Origin: an uncultured Alcaligenaceae bacterium
GTDB lineage: Bacteria > Pseudomonadota > Gammaproteobacteria > Burkholderiales > Burkholderiaceae_B
Length of the DNA stretch: 28,890 nt
NCBI GenBank assembly: GCA_937897265.1
Contig: CALCPT010000663.1
Coordinates: 1 to 28,890, forward strand
Direction of reading: 5' to 3'
A program made the position numbers and the translations under genes. The first letter of the stretch is position 1. Each line of letters opens with the position of its first letter. Of the stretch, positions 8,256-16,389 are shown piece after piece. Under the pieces are notes generated by a model. The model was not told the DNA's origin and did no database searches. It saw only the letters and a program-made list of their open reading frames with translations.

Positions 8256-9290
8256 TTAGCAGACCTGGCACCTTGGGTGCGCACGCAAACGTGGGTACAC
8301 CCCTAGCGCATTACTTGAAAAGATCTTTTGTTTTTGCGTTAGGTCAGCCGAAGGCGAAGCGTCAATATAGCGCTTGGTGTCATCAAAATAAAAATTGGTG
8401 AGTGGATCGATACCTTGCACAGCTCCGACGGTTTCTGAGGCAAACAAAACGTTCTTGGTCGGGATCACTTTTAATAAAAGATCAATGCCGGGTTGGTGAT
8501 ACACGCAGGTATCAAAGAACACGTTATTTAAAACTTTTTGCTCAAGAGGTGGCAGACCCATGTCTTGCGCGAGGCCGCGATAGCGACCCCAGTGGTAAGG
8601 GACGGCGCCACCGCCATGAGGAATAATGAATTTAAGGGTCGGAAAATCTTTAAAGATATCTGACGTCATGAATTGCACAAACGCAGTGGTGTCCCCATTG
8701 ATGTAGTGTGTGGCCACCGGATTGAAATGTGGATTGCATGAGCCGCTGACGTGAATCATGGCGGGGATGTCGAGCGCGACCATTTTTTCGTAGAGCGGGT
8801 ACCACCACTTTTTATCCCACAGCGGTGGGTCGCTCCAGCGCCCGCCCGTTGGATCGGGGTTGAGGTTGGCACCGATAAAGCCATACTCATTGATGCAGCG
8901 CTCAAGCTCTTCAAATACGCGGGCGCCGGGCGCAACGCCGGGTGCCTGAGGCAACTGGCACACCCCGACAAAGTTGTCAGGGTACATTTTGCAGACGCGA
9001 TGGATGATCTCGTTGTTAAAACGTGCCCAGACGACATTCGTGTCTTCGTTGCCACGGTGGTGATCCATCGCCACCGCTTTGGGTGAAAAGATTGTCAGGT
9101 CGATGCCACGTTCGCGCATGATGCGCAACTGATTGTTATCGATGCCCTGGCGAATCTCAGCGTCTGAGACAGCGGGTGGTGGGGTGGTGGGTGCGCGCCC
9201 AGTGCGGTCGTACTCAGCGATTTGGTCGGTACGAAACTGCGCAACTTGAGGTGGCGTGGTTGTGAAATGGCCGTGAACATCGATGATCAT
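8256..9290 (-). CDS. ligJ: Amidohydrolase-family protein, LigJ/PmdE-type (probable 4-oxalomesaconate hydratase)
   Basis: This is a COG2159 amidohydrolase-fold protein. Its sequence reads like the 4-oxalomesaconate hydratases of protocatechuate 4,5-cleavage (LigJ, PmdE), which hydrate a ring-cleavage product on the way to pyruvate and oxaloacetate. From the start at 9290 it is 344 residues: MIIDVHGH with the metal-binding HxH (His6, His8), LTIFSPKAVAMDHH, LPQAPGV, GANLNPDPTGGRW, PAMIHVSGSCNPHFNP, IPHGGGAVPYHWGR, DTCVYHQPGIDLL and LFASE with the likely metal-site Glu. An in-frame ATG at 9305 would add five residues, but a GAGAT element sits better for 9290. Gamma-resorcylate or ACMS decarboxylases share the fold but differ in these motifs. 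No other lig/pmd gene is in view, so the pathway is uncertain. The last ten residues (after YPRL) look non-conserved. Confidence 0.78.
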   Translation of the reverse strand: MIIDVHGHFTTTPPQVAQFRTDQIAEYDRTGRAPTTPPPAVSDAEIRQGIDNNQLRIMRERGIDLTIFSPKAVAMDHHRGNEDTNVVWARFNNEIIHRVCKMYPDNFVGVCQLPQAPGVAPGARVFEELERCINEYGFIGANLNPDPTGGRWSDPPLWDKKWWYPLYEKMVALDIPAMIHVSGSCNPHFNPVATHYINGDTTAFVQFMTSDIFKDFPTLKFIIPHGGGAVPYHWGRYRGLAQDMGLPPLEQKVLNNVFFDTCVYHQPGIDLLLKVIPTKNVLFASETVGAVQGIDPLTNFYFDDTKRYIDASPSADLTQKQKIFSSNALGVYPRLRAHPRCQVC

Positions 9291-9364
9291 AATGGTGTAT
9301 CTCATTTAAAAACGTTATCTGATGGACTTGGCTGCTGAGGGAGCCTGTCTTTCAAGACCGCGTT

Positions 9365-9392
9365 TTGTTGTCTAGTTATGGCTTGGTATATT
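9365..9392 (+). promoter_or_regulatory. Candidate sigma-70 promoter
   Basis: TTGTTG (9365-9370) and TATATT (9387-9392) are separated by 16 bp in the 238-bp divergent gap, on the strand of the alpha/beta hydrolase gene and about 135 bp before its start. The -10 hexamer is good and the -35 moderate. The long leader that would follow makes it less certain. No operator or regulator gene was recognised nearby. Confidence 0.35.
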
Positions 9393-9528
9393 CTAAGCGA
9401 CTCGGGGTGATAACCGGCTAGGGCGCACTGTGGCAATAAAGAATTCAGGTTGAGTGCTAGCAAAATCGCTTGGCGACACCCCCTGCGTTAGGCTAAAACC
9501 GTAGCATATCGATCAAAGAGACAAAGAC

Positions 9529-10377
9529 ATGACGCAATGGAACGACCCCAATACACAAGCTTGGATTGAGCAGCACGAGCAGCGTGCAGTGCGTCATTCT
9601 GTGGACGTGGGTGATCACCAAGTGAGCTGGAGGCAGTACGGTGAGGCCTCCCGTGAACCCTTGCTGCTAATCCATGGCGGTCACGGCAGTTGGATGCATT
9701 GGGCGCGTAATATCGATGCGCTTGCCGAAAAGTTTTCGCTATTTGTTGTGGATTTGCCAGGCTACGGCGATTCAAGCGATCCGATGTTTGGCGAGTTCGG
9801 CGATTTGTTGACAGTGACCGAGCAAAGCATCACGCAATTGCTTGGGGCCAACACGCCGTTTCAGTTGTCAGGGTTTTCGTTTGGCGGGCTCGTGTCTGCG
9901 AATCTGGCGGCTCGCGGGATGCCTGTTAAAAGCTTAGCGATTCTAGGCCCCGGCGGCCATGGTGGCCCACGACGCGAACGCGGCAAGTTGGTGAACTGGA
10001 AGCGCGCTGTCACTGACGAAGAGTTGCGCGAGGCGATGCGTTTTAATTTATGGGCACATATGCTGTACGCCGACGAGGCGATTGATCCGTTCGCGCTCGA
10101 TATCCATACTTACTCGTGTGTACAAACCAGGTTTCGCAGTCGTGGGATTTCAGGGCGTGATTTACTTGGACCTGCGCTTGACGACTACAGTGGTCAGACA
10201 CTGATTGTGTGGGGTGAGCATGACATTACCTGTGACCCAGAATATTTGATGACAAATATGATCGAGCCGCACGCCAATCGCAAAGGCATCATCTTGCCCG
10301 AGATGGGTCATTGGGTGCAATACGAAGCGGCCGAGCAAACTAACGCGATCATGCTCGATTGGTTCAAGCCAACATAA
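9529..10377 (+). CDS. Alpha/beta-fold hydrolase
   Basis: This 282-residue cytoplasmic alpha/beta hydrolase has LLLIHGGHGSWMHW (oxyanion region, 45-58), VVDLPGYGDSSDP, the nucleophile elbow GFSFGG with Ser117, the acid Asp232 in VWGEHDITCDP, and the catalytic His261 in MGHWVQYE. This triad and the N-terminal HG dipeptide are typical of C-C bond hydrolases of meta-cleavage pathways and of esterases, which cannot be separated by eye. It is divergent from the LigJ-type gene, so the pair may serve degradation of an aromatic or related acid. The ATG at 9529 follows AAAGAG at 9515-9520. It has no signal peptide. The substrate is unknown. Confidence 0.85.
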   Translation: MTQWNDPNTQAWIEQHEQRAVRHSVDVGDHQVSWRQYGEASREPLLLIHGGHGSWMHWARNIDALAEKFSLFVVDLPGYGDSSDPMFGEFGDLLTVTEQSITQLLGANTPFQLSGFSFGGLVSANLAARGMPVKSLAILGPGGHGGPRRERGKLVNWKRAVTDEELREAMRFNLWAHMLYADEAIDPFALDIHTYSCVQTRFRSRGISGRDLLGPALDDYSGQTLIVWGEHDITCDPEYLMTNMIEPHANRKGIILPEMGHWVQYEAAEQTNAIMLDWFKPT

Positions 10378-10385
10378 TTGCCGAA

Positions 10386-10431
10386 AGGCTCGCTGCTAAC
10401 GCGACCATCATCTTAGCGGCCAGCCGAGCCT
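10386..10431. terminator. Hairpin between convergent genes
   Basis: AGGCTCG (10386-10392) pairs with CGAGCCT (10425-10431), and the adjoining CTGCTAA (10393-10399) pairs with TTAGCGG (10413-10419) with one G-T wobble, leaving a 13-nt loop and a 5-nt bulge. It lies between the stop of the alpha/beta hydrolase and the stop of apaH. There is no T-tract, so it may end transcription weakly or protect 3' ends on both strands. Confidence 0.45.
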
Positions 10432-10455
10432 GTTGGGTCTGGGCAGCCTAGAGGG

Positions 10456-11292
10456 CTAATCGCCGCCAGGCGCAAGACTCTGTGGGCAGGCGATGCGTAC
10501 CGTGCGGCGGTCTTGCAACCGCACGGCCGTGAGTTCTCCGCCCCACACGCAACCGGTGTCGAGGCAAATAGCATTTTCGCGCAGCATGAGCTTTAACGTT
10601 GACCAATGACCAAACACCATGGTGACGTCTTTCGTGGCGCGGTCTTTGACATCAAACCAGGGCATCAAGTCGCCCTGCGTGAGTTCAGGAGCTGTTTTGA
10701 GTGACAAGGCCATGTGTCCTTTGCTAGTGCACATACGCAGCCGAGTCAGCGCGTTAATAATCACGCGTAGCCTTTTGCCGCCGGTGTGGCCCTCTTTCCA
10801 GTGATCGGGTTCGTTGCCGTACATTTTTTCAAGGCTTTTGCGCCAATTAGGGCTGCGCAGCGCTTGCTCAACTTCGTTTGCCAGTGAAAGCGTTTTGTGT
10901 ACGTCCCATTTCGGTAACACGCCGGCATGCACCAATAAATGCCCAAGTTCAAAGTGCGCCATGGGGCGCCAACGCAACCAGTTAATCAGATCTTCACTAT
11001 CGGGTGCCTCAAGAATGTCGAGCAGCGTATCGTTTTTGCCAAGGCGCCTGACCCCGGCTGCGACCGCAAGTAAGTGAAGATCGTGATTGCCTAAAATCGC
11101 AACGCTGCGTTCTTCGAGTGCCATCAGACGTCGTAGGGTCGCCAGCGACTGCGAGCCGCGATTTACCAGATCACCAGCAAACCAAAAACGTGCCAAAGGC
11201 TCTTGTGCGATTTCGGGGTGCGCCAGCAACTCGTCAAGCGAAGAACAGCAACCTTGAATATCGCCAACCATCCAGATGCTGCGCATACTCAT
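10456..11292 (-). CDS. apaH: Bis(5'-nucleosyl)-tetraphosphatase, symmetrical
   Basis: ApaH hydrolyses Ap4A to two ADP and in E. coli also removes Np4 caps from RNA 5' ends. The 278-residue protein is normal length and has the metallophosphatase signature: GDIQG (10-14), GDLVNRG (40-46), GNHD (68-71), then [11 protein letters not shown] and FGHWSTL, and a C-terminal [17 protein letters not shown]. Its ATG overlaps the lptG stop by 4 bp (ATGA), implying coupled translation; a second ATG two codons later is also possible. It is the last gene of the minus-strand run that starts at mpl. In many gammaproteobacteria apaH follows ksgA and apaG, so the lptG context differs. Confidence 0.96.
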   Translation of the reverse strand: MSMRSIWMVGDIQGCCSSLDELLAHPEIAQEPLARFWFAGDLVNRGSQSLATLRRLMALEERSVAILGNHDLHLLAVAAGVRRLGKNDTLLDILEAPDSEDLINWLRWRPMAHFELGHLLVHAGVLPKWDVHKTLSLANEVEQALRSPNWRKSLEKMYGNEPDHWKEGHTGGKRLRVIINALTRLRMCTSKGHMALSLKTAPELTQGDLMPWFDVKDRATKDVTMVFGHWSTLKLMLRENAICLDTGCVWGGELTAVRLQDRRTVRIACPQSLAPGGD

Positions 11293-12467
11293 GCCGTCGA
11301 TCTTCTGCCTAACCAGACCCCAAAGGTCTTACTAATAATTGCGTTGCGGTGTTCCATGGCCATAATCGCCGTTAGCGCCAGGATGGTTGCGCCGATATTG
11401 GGTAGTAGTGCCGTGACAACTGGCGGCCATTTATAGAGCAGCCCAACGTTCAGTGCGAGTTGGTTGATCATAAAAAACCCAGTACCAAGCAAAATACCAA
11501 GAAAAACTTTGGCGCCTACACCGCCTCGACGCGTCTGCATAAAGCCGATCGGTGCTGCAATCGTTAACATCACAACCAGGGTAAACGGGTAGGCAAGTTT
11601 TCGCCAGACTGCTACGACCTGCCGATCGGACTGCAATTGATTGCGGTCAAGATATTGGATGTAATCATGCAGGGCTTTGAGCGTCATGCGTTCGGGCGTC
11701 AGGATGCGGGCTACGAGACGTTCGGCGGTGAGGGTCGTTTCAACGGAGCGGGTGGCGAACTGTTGTTTGACAACGACCGGTTGGTCAGAGACTTTGGCAT
11801 CTGCCAACATATTTTTGGTCTCGGGTGCGATCCGTGTTTCGGTCACATTTTGCATCAGTAGTTGACCATCAGCAAAACGCGCGGATTCTGCGGTTGACGT
11901 CAACGACAGGGCCGTGCCGTCTGGAAATTCGTAAATTCGCAAATCAGCAGCGTTGCCCGAGGCGAGCAAGCGACCAATATTAATGACCCGCGTGCCACCA
12001 CCTTGCATGGGCTCTTTGAACCAATAACCGCTTGCCAAACGACCACCCTCGACCCGACCACGCATCAGCAGATTCGCTTCGCTGCTTTTGATTTCGGCAA
12101 TGGGGGTAATGAGCTCAGAGAGCACGGTGGCCCCTAAGACGAGCGGAATCGAAATCAGCCAAAGCATTTTGAGCAGGCCCATGCCACTGACGCCCGAGAC
12201 GCGCAAAATCACAAGTTCGTTGCGTTGCGCCAAGCCCGCCAGTGCCAAAATCGCCCCAATCAGCAAACCGATGGGTAACAAGTCATAGAGGCGGGTTGGT
12301 ATCGAAAGGGCTTGCAAGTAAAACAAGGCAACAAGGGGGAATTTGTCACTGATGCTGTCGAGTTCATCAACCAGAGTGAAAAACATGAACAAGCCGAGCA
12401 AGGCGAGTAGCACCACAGCAGTGGAGCGATAAATTTCACGGGCGAGGTAACGACGAGCTGTACGCAT
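11289..12467 (-). CDS. lptG: LPS export permease LptG
   Basis: LptG is an inner-membrane subunit of the LptB2FG transporter, which extracts LPS and passes it to LptC. The 392-residue product has the YjgP/YjgQ layout: an N-terminal membrane helix (about 14-34) after [15 protein letters not shown], two or three further helices up to about residue 122, a periplasmic beta-jellyroll domain (about 130-290), and three C-terminal helices (about 300-380) starting with [23 protein letters not shown]. The [14 protein letters not shown] cytoplasmic coupling loop is diagnostic. lptF, normally directly upstream, is absent here: aroE lies 69 bp upstream on the same strand. LptG is preferred over LptF for its length and N terminus, with some uncertainty. 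Confidence 0.9.
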   Translation of the reverse strand: MRTARRYLAREIYRSTAVVLLALLGLFMFFTLVDELDSISDKFPLVALFYLQALSIPTRLYDLLPIGLLIGAILALAGLAQRNELVILRVSGVSGMGLLKMLWLISIPLVLGATVLSELITPIAEIKSSEANLLMRGRVEGGRLASGYWFKEPMQGGGTRVINIGRLLASGNAADLRIYEFPDGTALSLTSTAESARFADGQLLMQNVTETRIAPETKNMLADAKVSDQPVVVKQQFATRSVETTLTAERLVARILTPERMTLKALHDYIQYLDRNQLQSDRQVVAVWRKLAYPFTLVVMLTIAAPIGFMQTRRGGVGAKVFLGILLGTGFFMINQLALNVGLLYKWPPVVTALLPNIGATILALTAIMAMEHRNAIISKTFGVWLGRRSTA

Positions 12468-12536
12468 GGGATTAGTTTAAACCCCAACGCTGCCTGCTAA
12501 GCTTCAAACGCTGCATTTTATTTTGAGCGGGTAAGG

Positions 12537-13433
12537 TCAGACATGCTTAACGCGCGAGGCCTCAAGCTCTGCGCGAATCATCCGCAACACCGAGTCGGTT
12601 TCTGGTCGCACGCCGTGCCACAAATAAAAACTTTCTGCGGCTTGTCCAACCAGCATCCCTAAGCCATCATGCGTCTGCTGAGCGCCATCGGCTTGCGCCT
12701 GGCGCATAAAGGCGGTGGGCTCAGCGGCATACATCATGTCGTAAGCGCAGCCGCCCGAGGCATACAGGCCCGAGGGGACGTCAGGTGCCGCGTCGCCCAG
12801 GCTGCTGGCGCTGGCGTTGAGTACTAGATCCCAACCCTGCGCGTGGGCTGCTTGTGCCAGTCCGCCTGCCGACAAACTGTCGGCTCTTGGCAAATGCTCA
12901 CGCGGCCAGGCGGCGATCAAGGCGTGCGCGCGTTCGGGTGTGCGATTGACGATGTGTAAATGGGCGCAGCCAGCGTCGAGCAAGGGGCCGATCACGCCAC
13001 GGGCTGCGCCACCAGCACCAATCATTAAAATTCGGGCGTCTTTTAGAGGCAGCGCGAGGCGTTGCAGATCACTCACCAGGCCCACGCCATCCGTGTTGCA
13101 GCCGTGTAGCGCTCCGTTTTGCAGCCAAAGCGTATTGACTGCCTGCGCTAAGGTGGCTCGTACGCTTAAATGCTCGCGCGCCATTTGCCAGGCTTCAAGC
13201 TTAAAAGGCACCGTGACGTTTAAGCCTTTGCCACCTTGCGCAAAAAAGCGCGTGACTGTGGGGACAAACTGATCGAGGTCAGCGGGTAGGCGAACGTATT
13301 GCACCGGCAGTTTGGTTTGCAGTGCAAATTGCTGGTGGATTGCGGGAGATCGACTGTGAGAGACAGGATTACCAATCACGGCGCATAGTATCGCCTGGGT
13401 AGAGGGCTGACTTGCGGGAGGAGTGAGGGTCAT
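12537..13433 (-). CDS. aroE: Shikimate dehydrogenase
   Basis: AroE reduces 3-dehydroshikimate to shikimate with NADPH. The 298-residue sequence contains AVIGNPVSHSRSPAIHQQF (shikimate-binding SxS), LNVTVPFKLEA with catalytic Lys78, CNTDGVGLV with Asp115, the NADP-binding MIGAGGAARGV (138-147), VNRTPERA, and the C-terminal GMLVGQAAESFYLWHG. The ~15-residue N-terminal extension before AVIGNP is slightly long. The ATG overlaps the stop of the tonB-like gene by 4 bp, and rnb–tonB–aroE is an order I recall from Bordetella relatives. There, aroE is usually followed by mtgA; here lptG follows instead. The other shikimate gene in the window, aroQ, is in a separate plus-strand group. Confidence 0.96.
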   Translation of the reverse strand: MTLTPPASQPSTQAILCAVIGNPVSHSRSPAIHQQFALQTKLPVQYVRLPADLDQFVPTVTRFFAQGGKGLNVTVPFKLEAWQMAREHLSVRATLAQAVNTLWLQNGALHGCNTDGVGLVSDLQRLALPLKDARILMIGAGGAARGVIGPLLDAGCAHLHIVNRTPERAHALIAAWPREHLPRADSLSAGGLAQAAHAQGWDLVLNASASSLGDAAPDVPSGLYASGGCAYDMMYAAEPTAFMRQAQADGAQQTHDGLGMLVGQAAESFYLWHGVRPETDSVLRMIRAELEASRVKHV

Positions 13434-14332
13434 GGTGAACGTGCCTGAAGGGTACCGTCGACAAAGTGCCAGGTGCGAGTGAGTACGATTTGATCAACAT
13501 GCTTGGCCATTTCGCGAGGAAATGGTGCAAATGGCGAGGCCAACTGGGCGATACGCTTGACGGCTTGGTTGAGTAAAGCTTTATCTGAGGGGCGATCAAT
13601 GTTGATGTCGGTGAGCACGCCGTCTGAACGGATGGTCAGGCTAGCCTGCACTGAACCATAGGCTTTGCCGTCAGTGCCTGTCGGGTATTGTTGCGTACCA
13701 ATTTGTTCGACTCGCTGCCGCCACAGGTTGACGTATTCAGCATAGCGAGCCTGTTGCGCCGAGGGCGCATCAAACGTCTTACGCGGACGTTGATTGTACT
13801 GTTGTACTTGCTCTGACAAAGCGGCCAATGTGCTGTTTAGCAGAACTTGCTCTTGGTCGCGTTCATCGCGCCCCGGTTGTTGAGTGTCTTTCAAAAATTG
13901 TTCGGCAGGGCGATTCTCTTGAACGAGCTGGGCAGACTGCAGTTGTGTGAGTAGTTGTTGTTGCTCGGCTTCGAGCTGCAGGCGCTGTTTGATCAGGCGT
14001 TCTAAGACAATCGCTTCGGGTGCTTGGTTGAGGTAGGGAAGATTGTTCGAGGCCACACCGCCGGTCGCTTGCCCGCCGCCATCAACATTGACCTGTGCCA
14101 GCACCTGTGCTTTGACGGGGGCGCTGTCGGTGCCAGCGTTCATCATCACGATCTCAAGCTCTGAGGCGGGTGGACGAACCGGTGTAATGACTTGCCGTTG
14201 CCATCCCAGCAGGGCAGCATGGCACAGTAGTGATAGCAACAGCGCCCAGCGCAAAAAACGTGTTGAGGCGGCATCCGGTTCTAGTGATTCAACCGGCAAG
14301 CGTGCATCATGCGAGGTCGTTTGAGTGTTCAA
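13430..14332 (-). CDS. TonB-family energy transducer-like protein
   Basis: This 300-residue protein has a cytoplasmic N terminus, one membrane helix (about 29-44, LLLSLLCHAALLGW), a Gln-rich coiled-coil-like region (about 108-190), and a C-terminal TonB domain with YPTGTDGKAYGSVQASLTIRSDGVL and FAPFPREMAKHVDQIVLTRTW. The Pro-rich spacer of classical TonB is short, and no ExbB/ExbD genes are adjacent. TolA-like architecture (anchor, helical stalk, C-terminal domain) is an alternative reading. It overlaps aroE by 4 bp and starts 8 bp after the RNase gene, so it belongs to the same transcript. Its partner and cargo are unknown; it may be a dedicated TonB/TolA paralogue. Confidence 0.85.
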   Translation of the reverse strand: MNTQTTSHDARLPVESLEPDAASTRFLRWALLLSLLCHAALLGWQRQVITPVRPPASELEIVMMNAGTDSAPVKAQVLAQVNVDGGGQATGGVASNNLPYLNQAPEAIVLERLIKQRLQLEAEQQQLLTQLQSAQLVQENRPAEQFLKDTQQPGRDERDQEQVLLNSTLAALSEQVQQYNQRPRKTFDAPSAQQARYAEYVNLWRQRVEQIGTQQYPTGTDGKAYGSVQASLTIRSDGVLTDINIDRPSDKALLNQAVKRIAQLASPFAPFPREMAKHVDQIVLTRTWHFVDGTLQARSP

Positions 14333-14340
14333 CGCAAGTA

Positions 14341-16377
14341 TCAGACAAGAGGTGGAGGAACGGCTGAATCGGTATTAGAGCTTTGTGGCTCGGTTGTTGC
14401 AAGCGCTGCGACGGGTGCTTCGGTGGCCTCAGGTTCAGTCGTAGTTGCTTGGTTCGCCTCGCGCTCATCGGCAAGATCCTCGGCCTCAACGACCGCATCG
14501 AGTAGGCTGACGTAGCGCGCCTCGAGTTCGAGCGCGAGTTCGTCGGCGCCTGTAATTTGTAATTCGATTTGTTGGCCACGGCCGAGTTGCGGCAGGCCAG
14601 CTAGGCGTGCGACCAAGGGGGCGTTGTTGAGCCGAATCAAATCCTCTTTTAAAACGGTCGCTGTGCAGTTGGTGATTTGCTGTTGTTGCAGCCAGCGCAG
14701 GCACCAGAAGCGCTCCATGTTGTTTTGAAAGTCGTTCCAGGCAACATATTGCGCCTCAAAGCCACCAATAATGGCGAAGAGGTCTGCATCGCGTGGTTTG
14801 AAGGGCGCAACCAACGGTGCAGATACGCCGTGCTCGATGGCGGCAATCAACTGCCACTGATTAACCAGATCGACATAACGTCGAAGCGGTGAGGTGCACC
14901 AGGCGTACTGCGGTACGCCAATGGCTTCGTGTGGCAGGGCCTGGGTGCTCATGCGCACACGTCCCATTTGTTGCGAGCGATAAATGCCGGGTAGACCGCA
15001 TGAGGCCAATAAACCGCCCCAGGTACTGTTGGCTAAGATCATGTACTCAGCCACGAGGCGGTCAAGTGGCGCATTACGACGACGTGGCAAAATCCGCACC
15101 GGCGTGTTCGGATCATTTGGATCGCCATCGACGTAGAAGCTGTATTCGACACGATTATTATTTTCTGGCTTGCCGCGTACCACTTCGCGCTGTTTGGCGA
15201 GTGCTAGGGCAAGTTGCCACAGAGGTCGAATCCAATCGTTATAGGGCAACACGCGTGCAGTGTCTGCCAGCGACTCTTCTGTGAAGGCGTCGTCGAGTTG
15301 GTTGTGGCGCAGGTTTTCGCGCACGCTCACGCGCTCTAGACGACTCTCGTGGCCAAGGACTTCGCCCGTGACCGGATTGGCCGTGACATAAAGAGATAAA
15401 GCTGGCACCGCACGGCCCGCGTCAAGCGAAAACGCCTCGATGACTTGGTCGGGTTGCATGGGGATTTTTTCGCCGGGCATATAGACGGTCGACATGCGGG
15501 CGCGGGCTAGAGCGTCTAAGTCACTGCCTCGCGTGACGCTCAGGCCCGGCGCCGCGATGTGAATCCCCACGCGAAGGTTGCCATCGGGTAAGGTGCTGAC
15601 CGACAGCGCATCGTCAATCTCGGTCGTGGTGATGTCGTCAACCGAATAAGCCTCGACATCTGCGAGCGGTAGCTCTTGCCCGACTTGTGTAATTGCTACG
15701 TCGGCAAAGTGGGTGCCACGCGGAAAATGCGTGGCCAGAAAGCGCCCTTTGTGTAACGCTAAAGCATGGGGCCAGGCGCCCAGGCTAAGCAGCAACTGTT
15801 CGGGCGCTTTGCGGGTAGCCGCGCAGGCGGCGTCGAGCGCTTTCCAGGCCTGCGAGTTTTTGTCGGGGCGGGTGATCAGGCTGACGGCAAGGTCACCGAC
15901 CTCTGCCGGTAAGGTGCCGGCAATCATCTGATCAGACCATTCTTTGGTGAGGGCGGCTTGACGCTGTTTTTTTTCAAGCGCCGCCAATGCGGCTGTCAGG
16001 ATCTCGGGCGGGGCTGGTTTGTAGCGACCACGACCGCGGCGATGAAAATACACCGGTGCACTGTGCAAGCGAAGAAGCAAGGTTGTTTTTTCAAGCGCGT
16101 TGGGGGCGTGACCAAAATAGTCAGCACCTAACCCCTCGACATCAAACTCTTCTTGCGGCGCGCACTCCCACAAGAACTGCAGATCAATGTCTTGGGATAG
16201 CGCCTCGGCTTCGGTCAGCAAGGCCTCAGGTGCAGGGCTCGCGAAGGTGTAGAGGCAGTTGCTGCGTTTGATCTTGCTGCGCTTGCCTGAGCTCGACTCG
16301 ACCTGCAGGGCGGCATCTGCTTCTGACAGAATGTTGCCAGCTTTAAACGCGCCATCTTCTTCAAATAAAACGTACAT
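14341..16377 (-). CDS. rnb: Ribonuclease II family protein (RNB domain)
   Basis: This is a 678-residue 3'-5' exoribonuclease-family protein. The N-terminal ~230 residues (MYVLFEEDGAFKAGNILS onward) are of the type seen in betaproteobacterial and cyanobacterial RNase II homologues. The RNB domain has the metal-binding DDITTTEIDDALSV (247-260), GIHIAAPG, STVYMPGEKIPMQP, LVAEYMILAN, and YAWCTSPLRRYVDLVNQWQL, where SPLRRY is the RNA-binding signature. A C-terminal tail of about 45 residues is rich in Ala, Glu, Thr and Pro and probably disordered, with no obvious S1 domain beyond a short ELQITGADELALEL segment. It starts 12 bp after mpl and ends 8 bp before the tonB-like gene. Activity is likely since the acidic residues are kept. 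Confidence 0.92.
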   Translation of the reverse strand: MYVLFEEDGAFKAGNILSEADAALQVESSSGKRSKIKRSNCLYTFASPAPEALLTEAEALSQDIDLQFLWECAPQEEFDVEGLGADYFGHAPNALEKTTLLLRLHSAPVYFHRRGRGRYKPAPPEILTAALAALEKKQRQAALTKEWSDQMIAGTLPAEVGDLAVSLITRPDKNSQAWKALDAACAATRKAPEQLLLSLGAWPHALALHKGRFLATHFPRGTHFADVAITQVGQELPLADVEAYSVDDITTTEIDDALSVSTLPDGNLRVGIHIAAPGLSVTRGSDLDALARARMSTVYMPGEKIPMQPDQVIEAFSLDAGRAVPALSLYVTANPVTGEVLGHESRLERVSVRENLRHNQLDDAFTEESLADTARVLPYNDWIRPLWQLALALAKQREVVRGKPENNNRVEYSFYVDGDPNDPNTPVRILPRRRNAPLDRLVAEYMILANSTWGGLLASCGLPGIYRSQQMGRVRMSTQALPHEAIGVPQYAWCTSPLRRYVDLVNQWQLIAAIEHGVSAPLVAPFKPRDADLFAIIGGFEAQYVAWNDFQNNMERFWCLRWLQQQQITNCTATVLKEDLIRLNNAPLVARLAGLPQLGRGQQIELQITGADELALELEARYVSLLDAVVEAEDLADEREANQATTTEPEATEAPVAALATTEPQSSNTDSAVPPPLV

Positions 16378-16389
16378 GCAGTATTCCGG

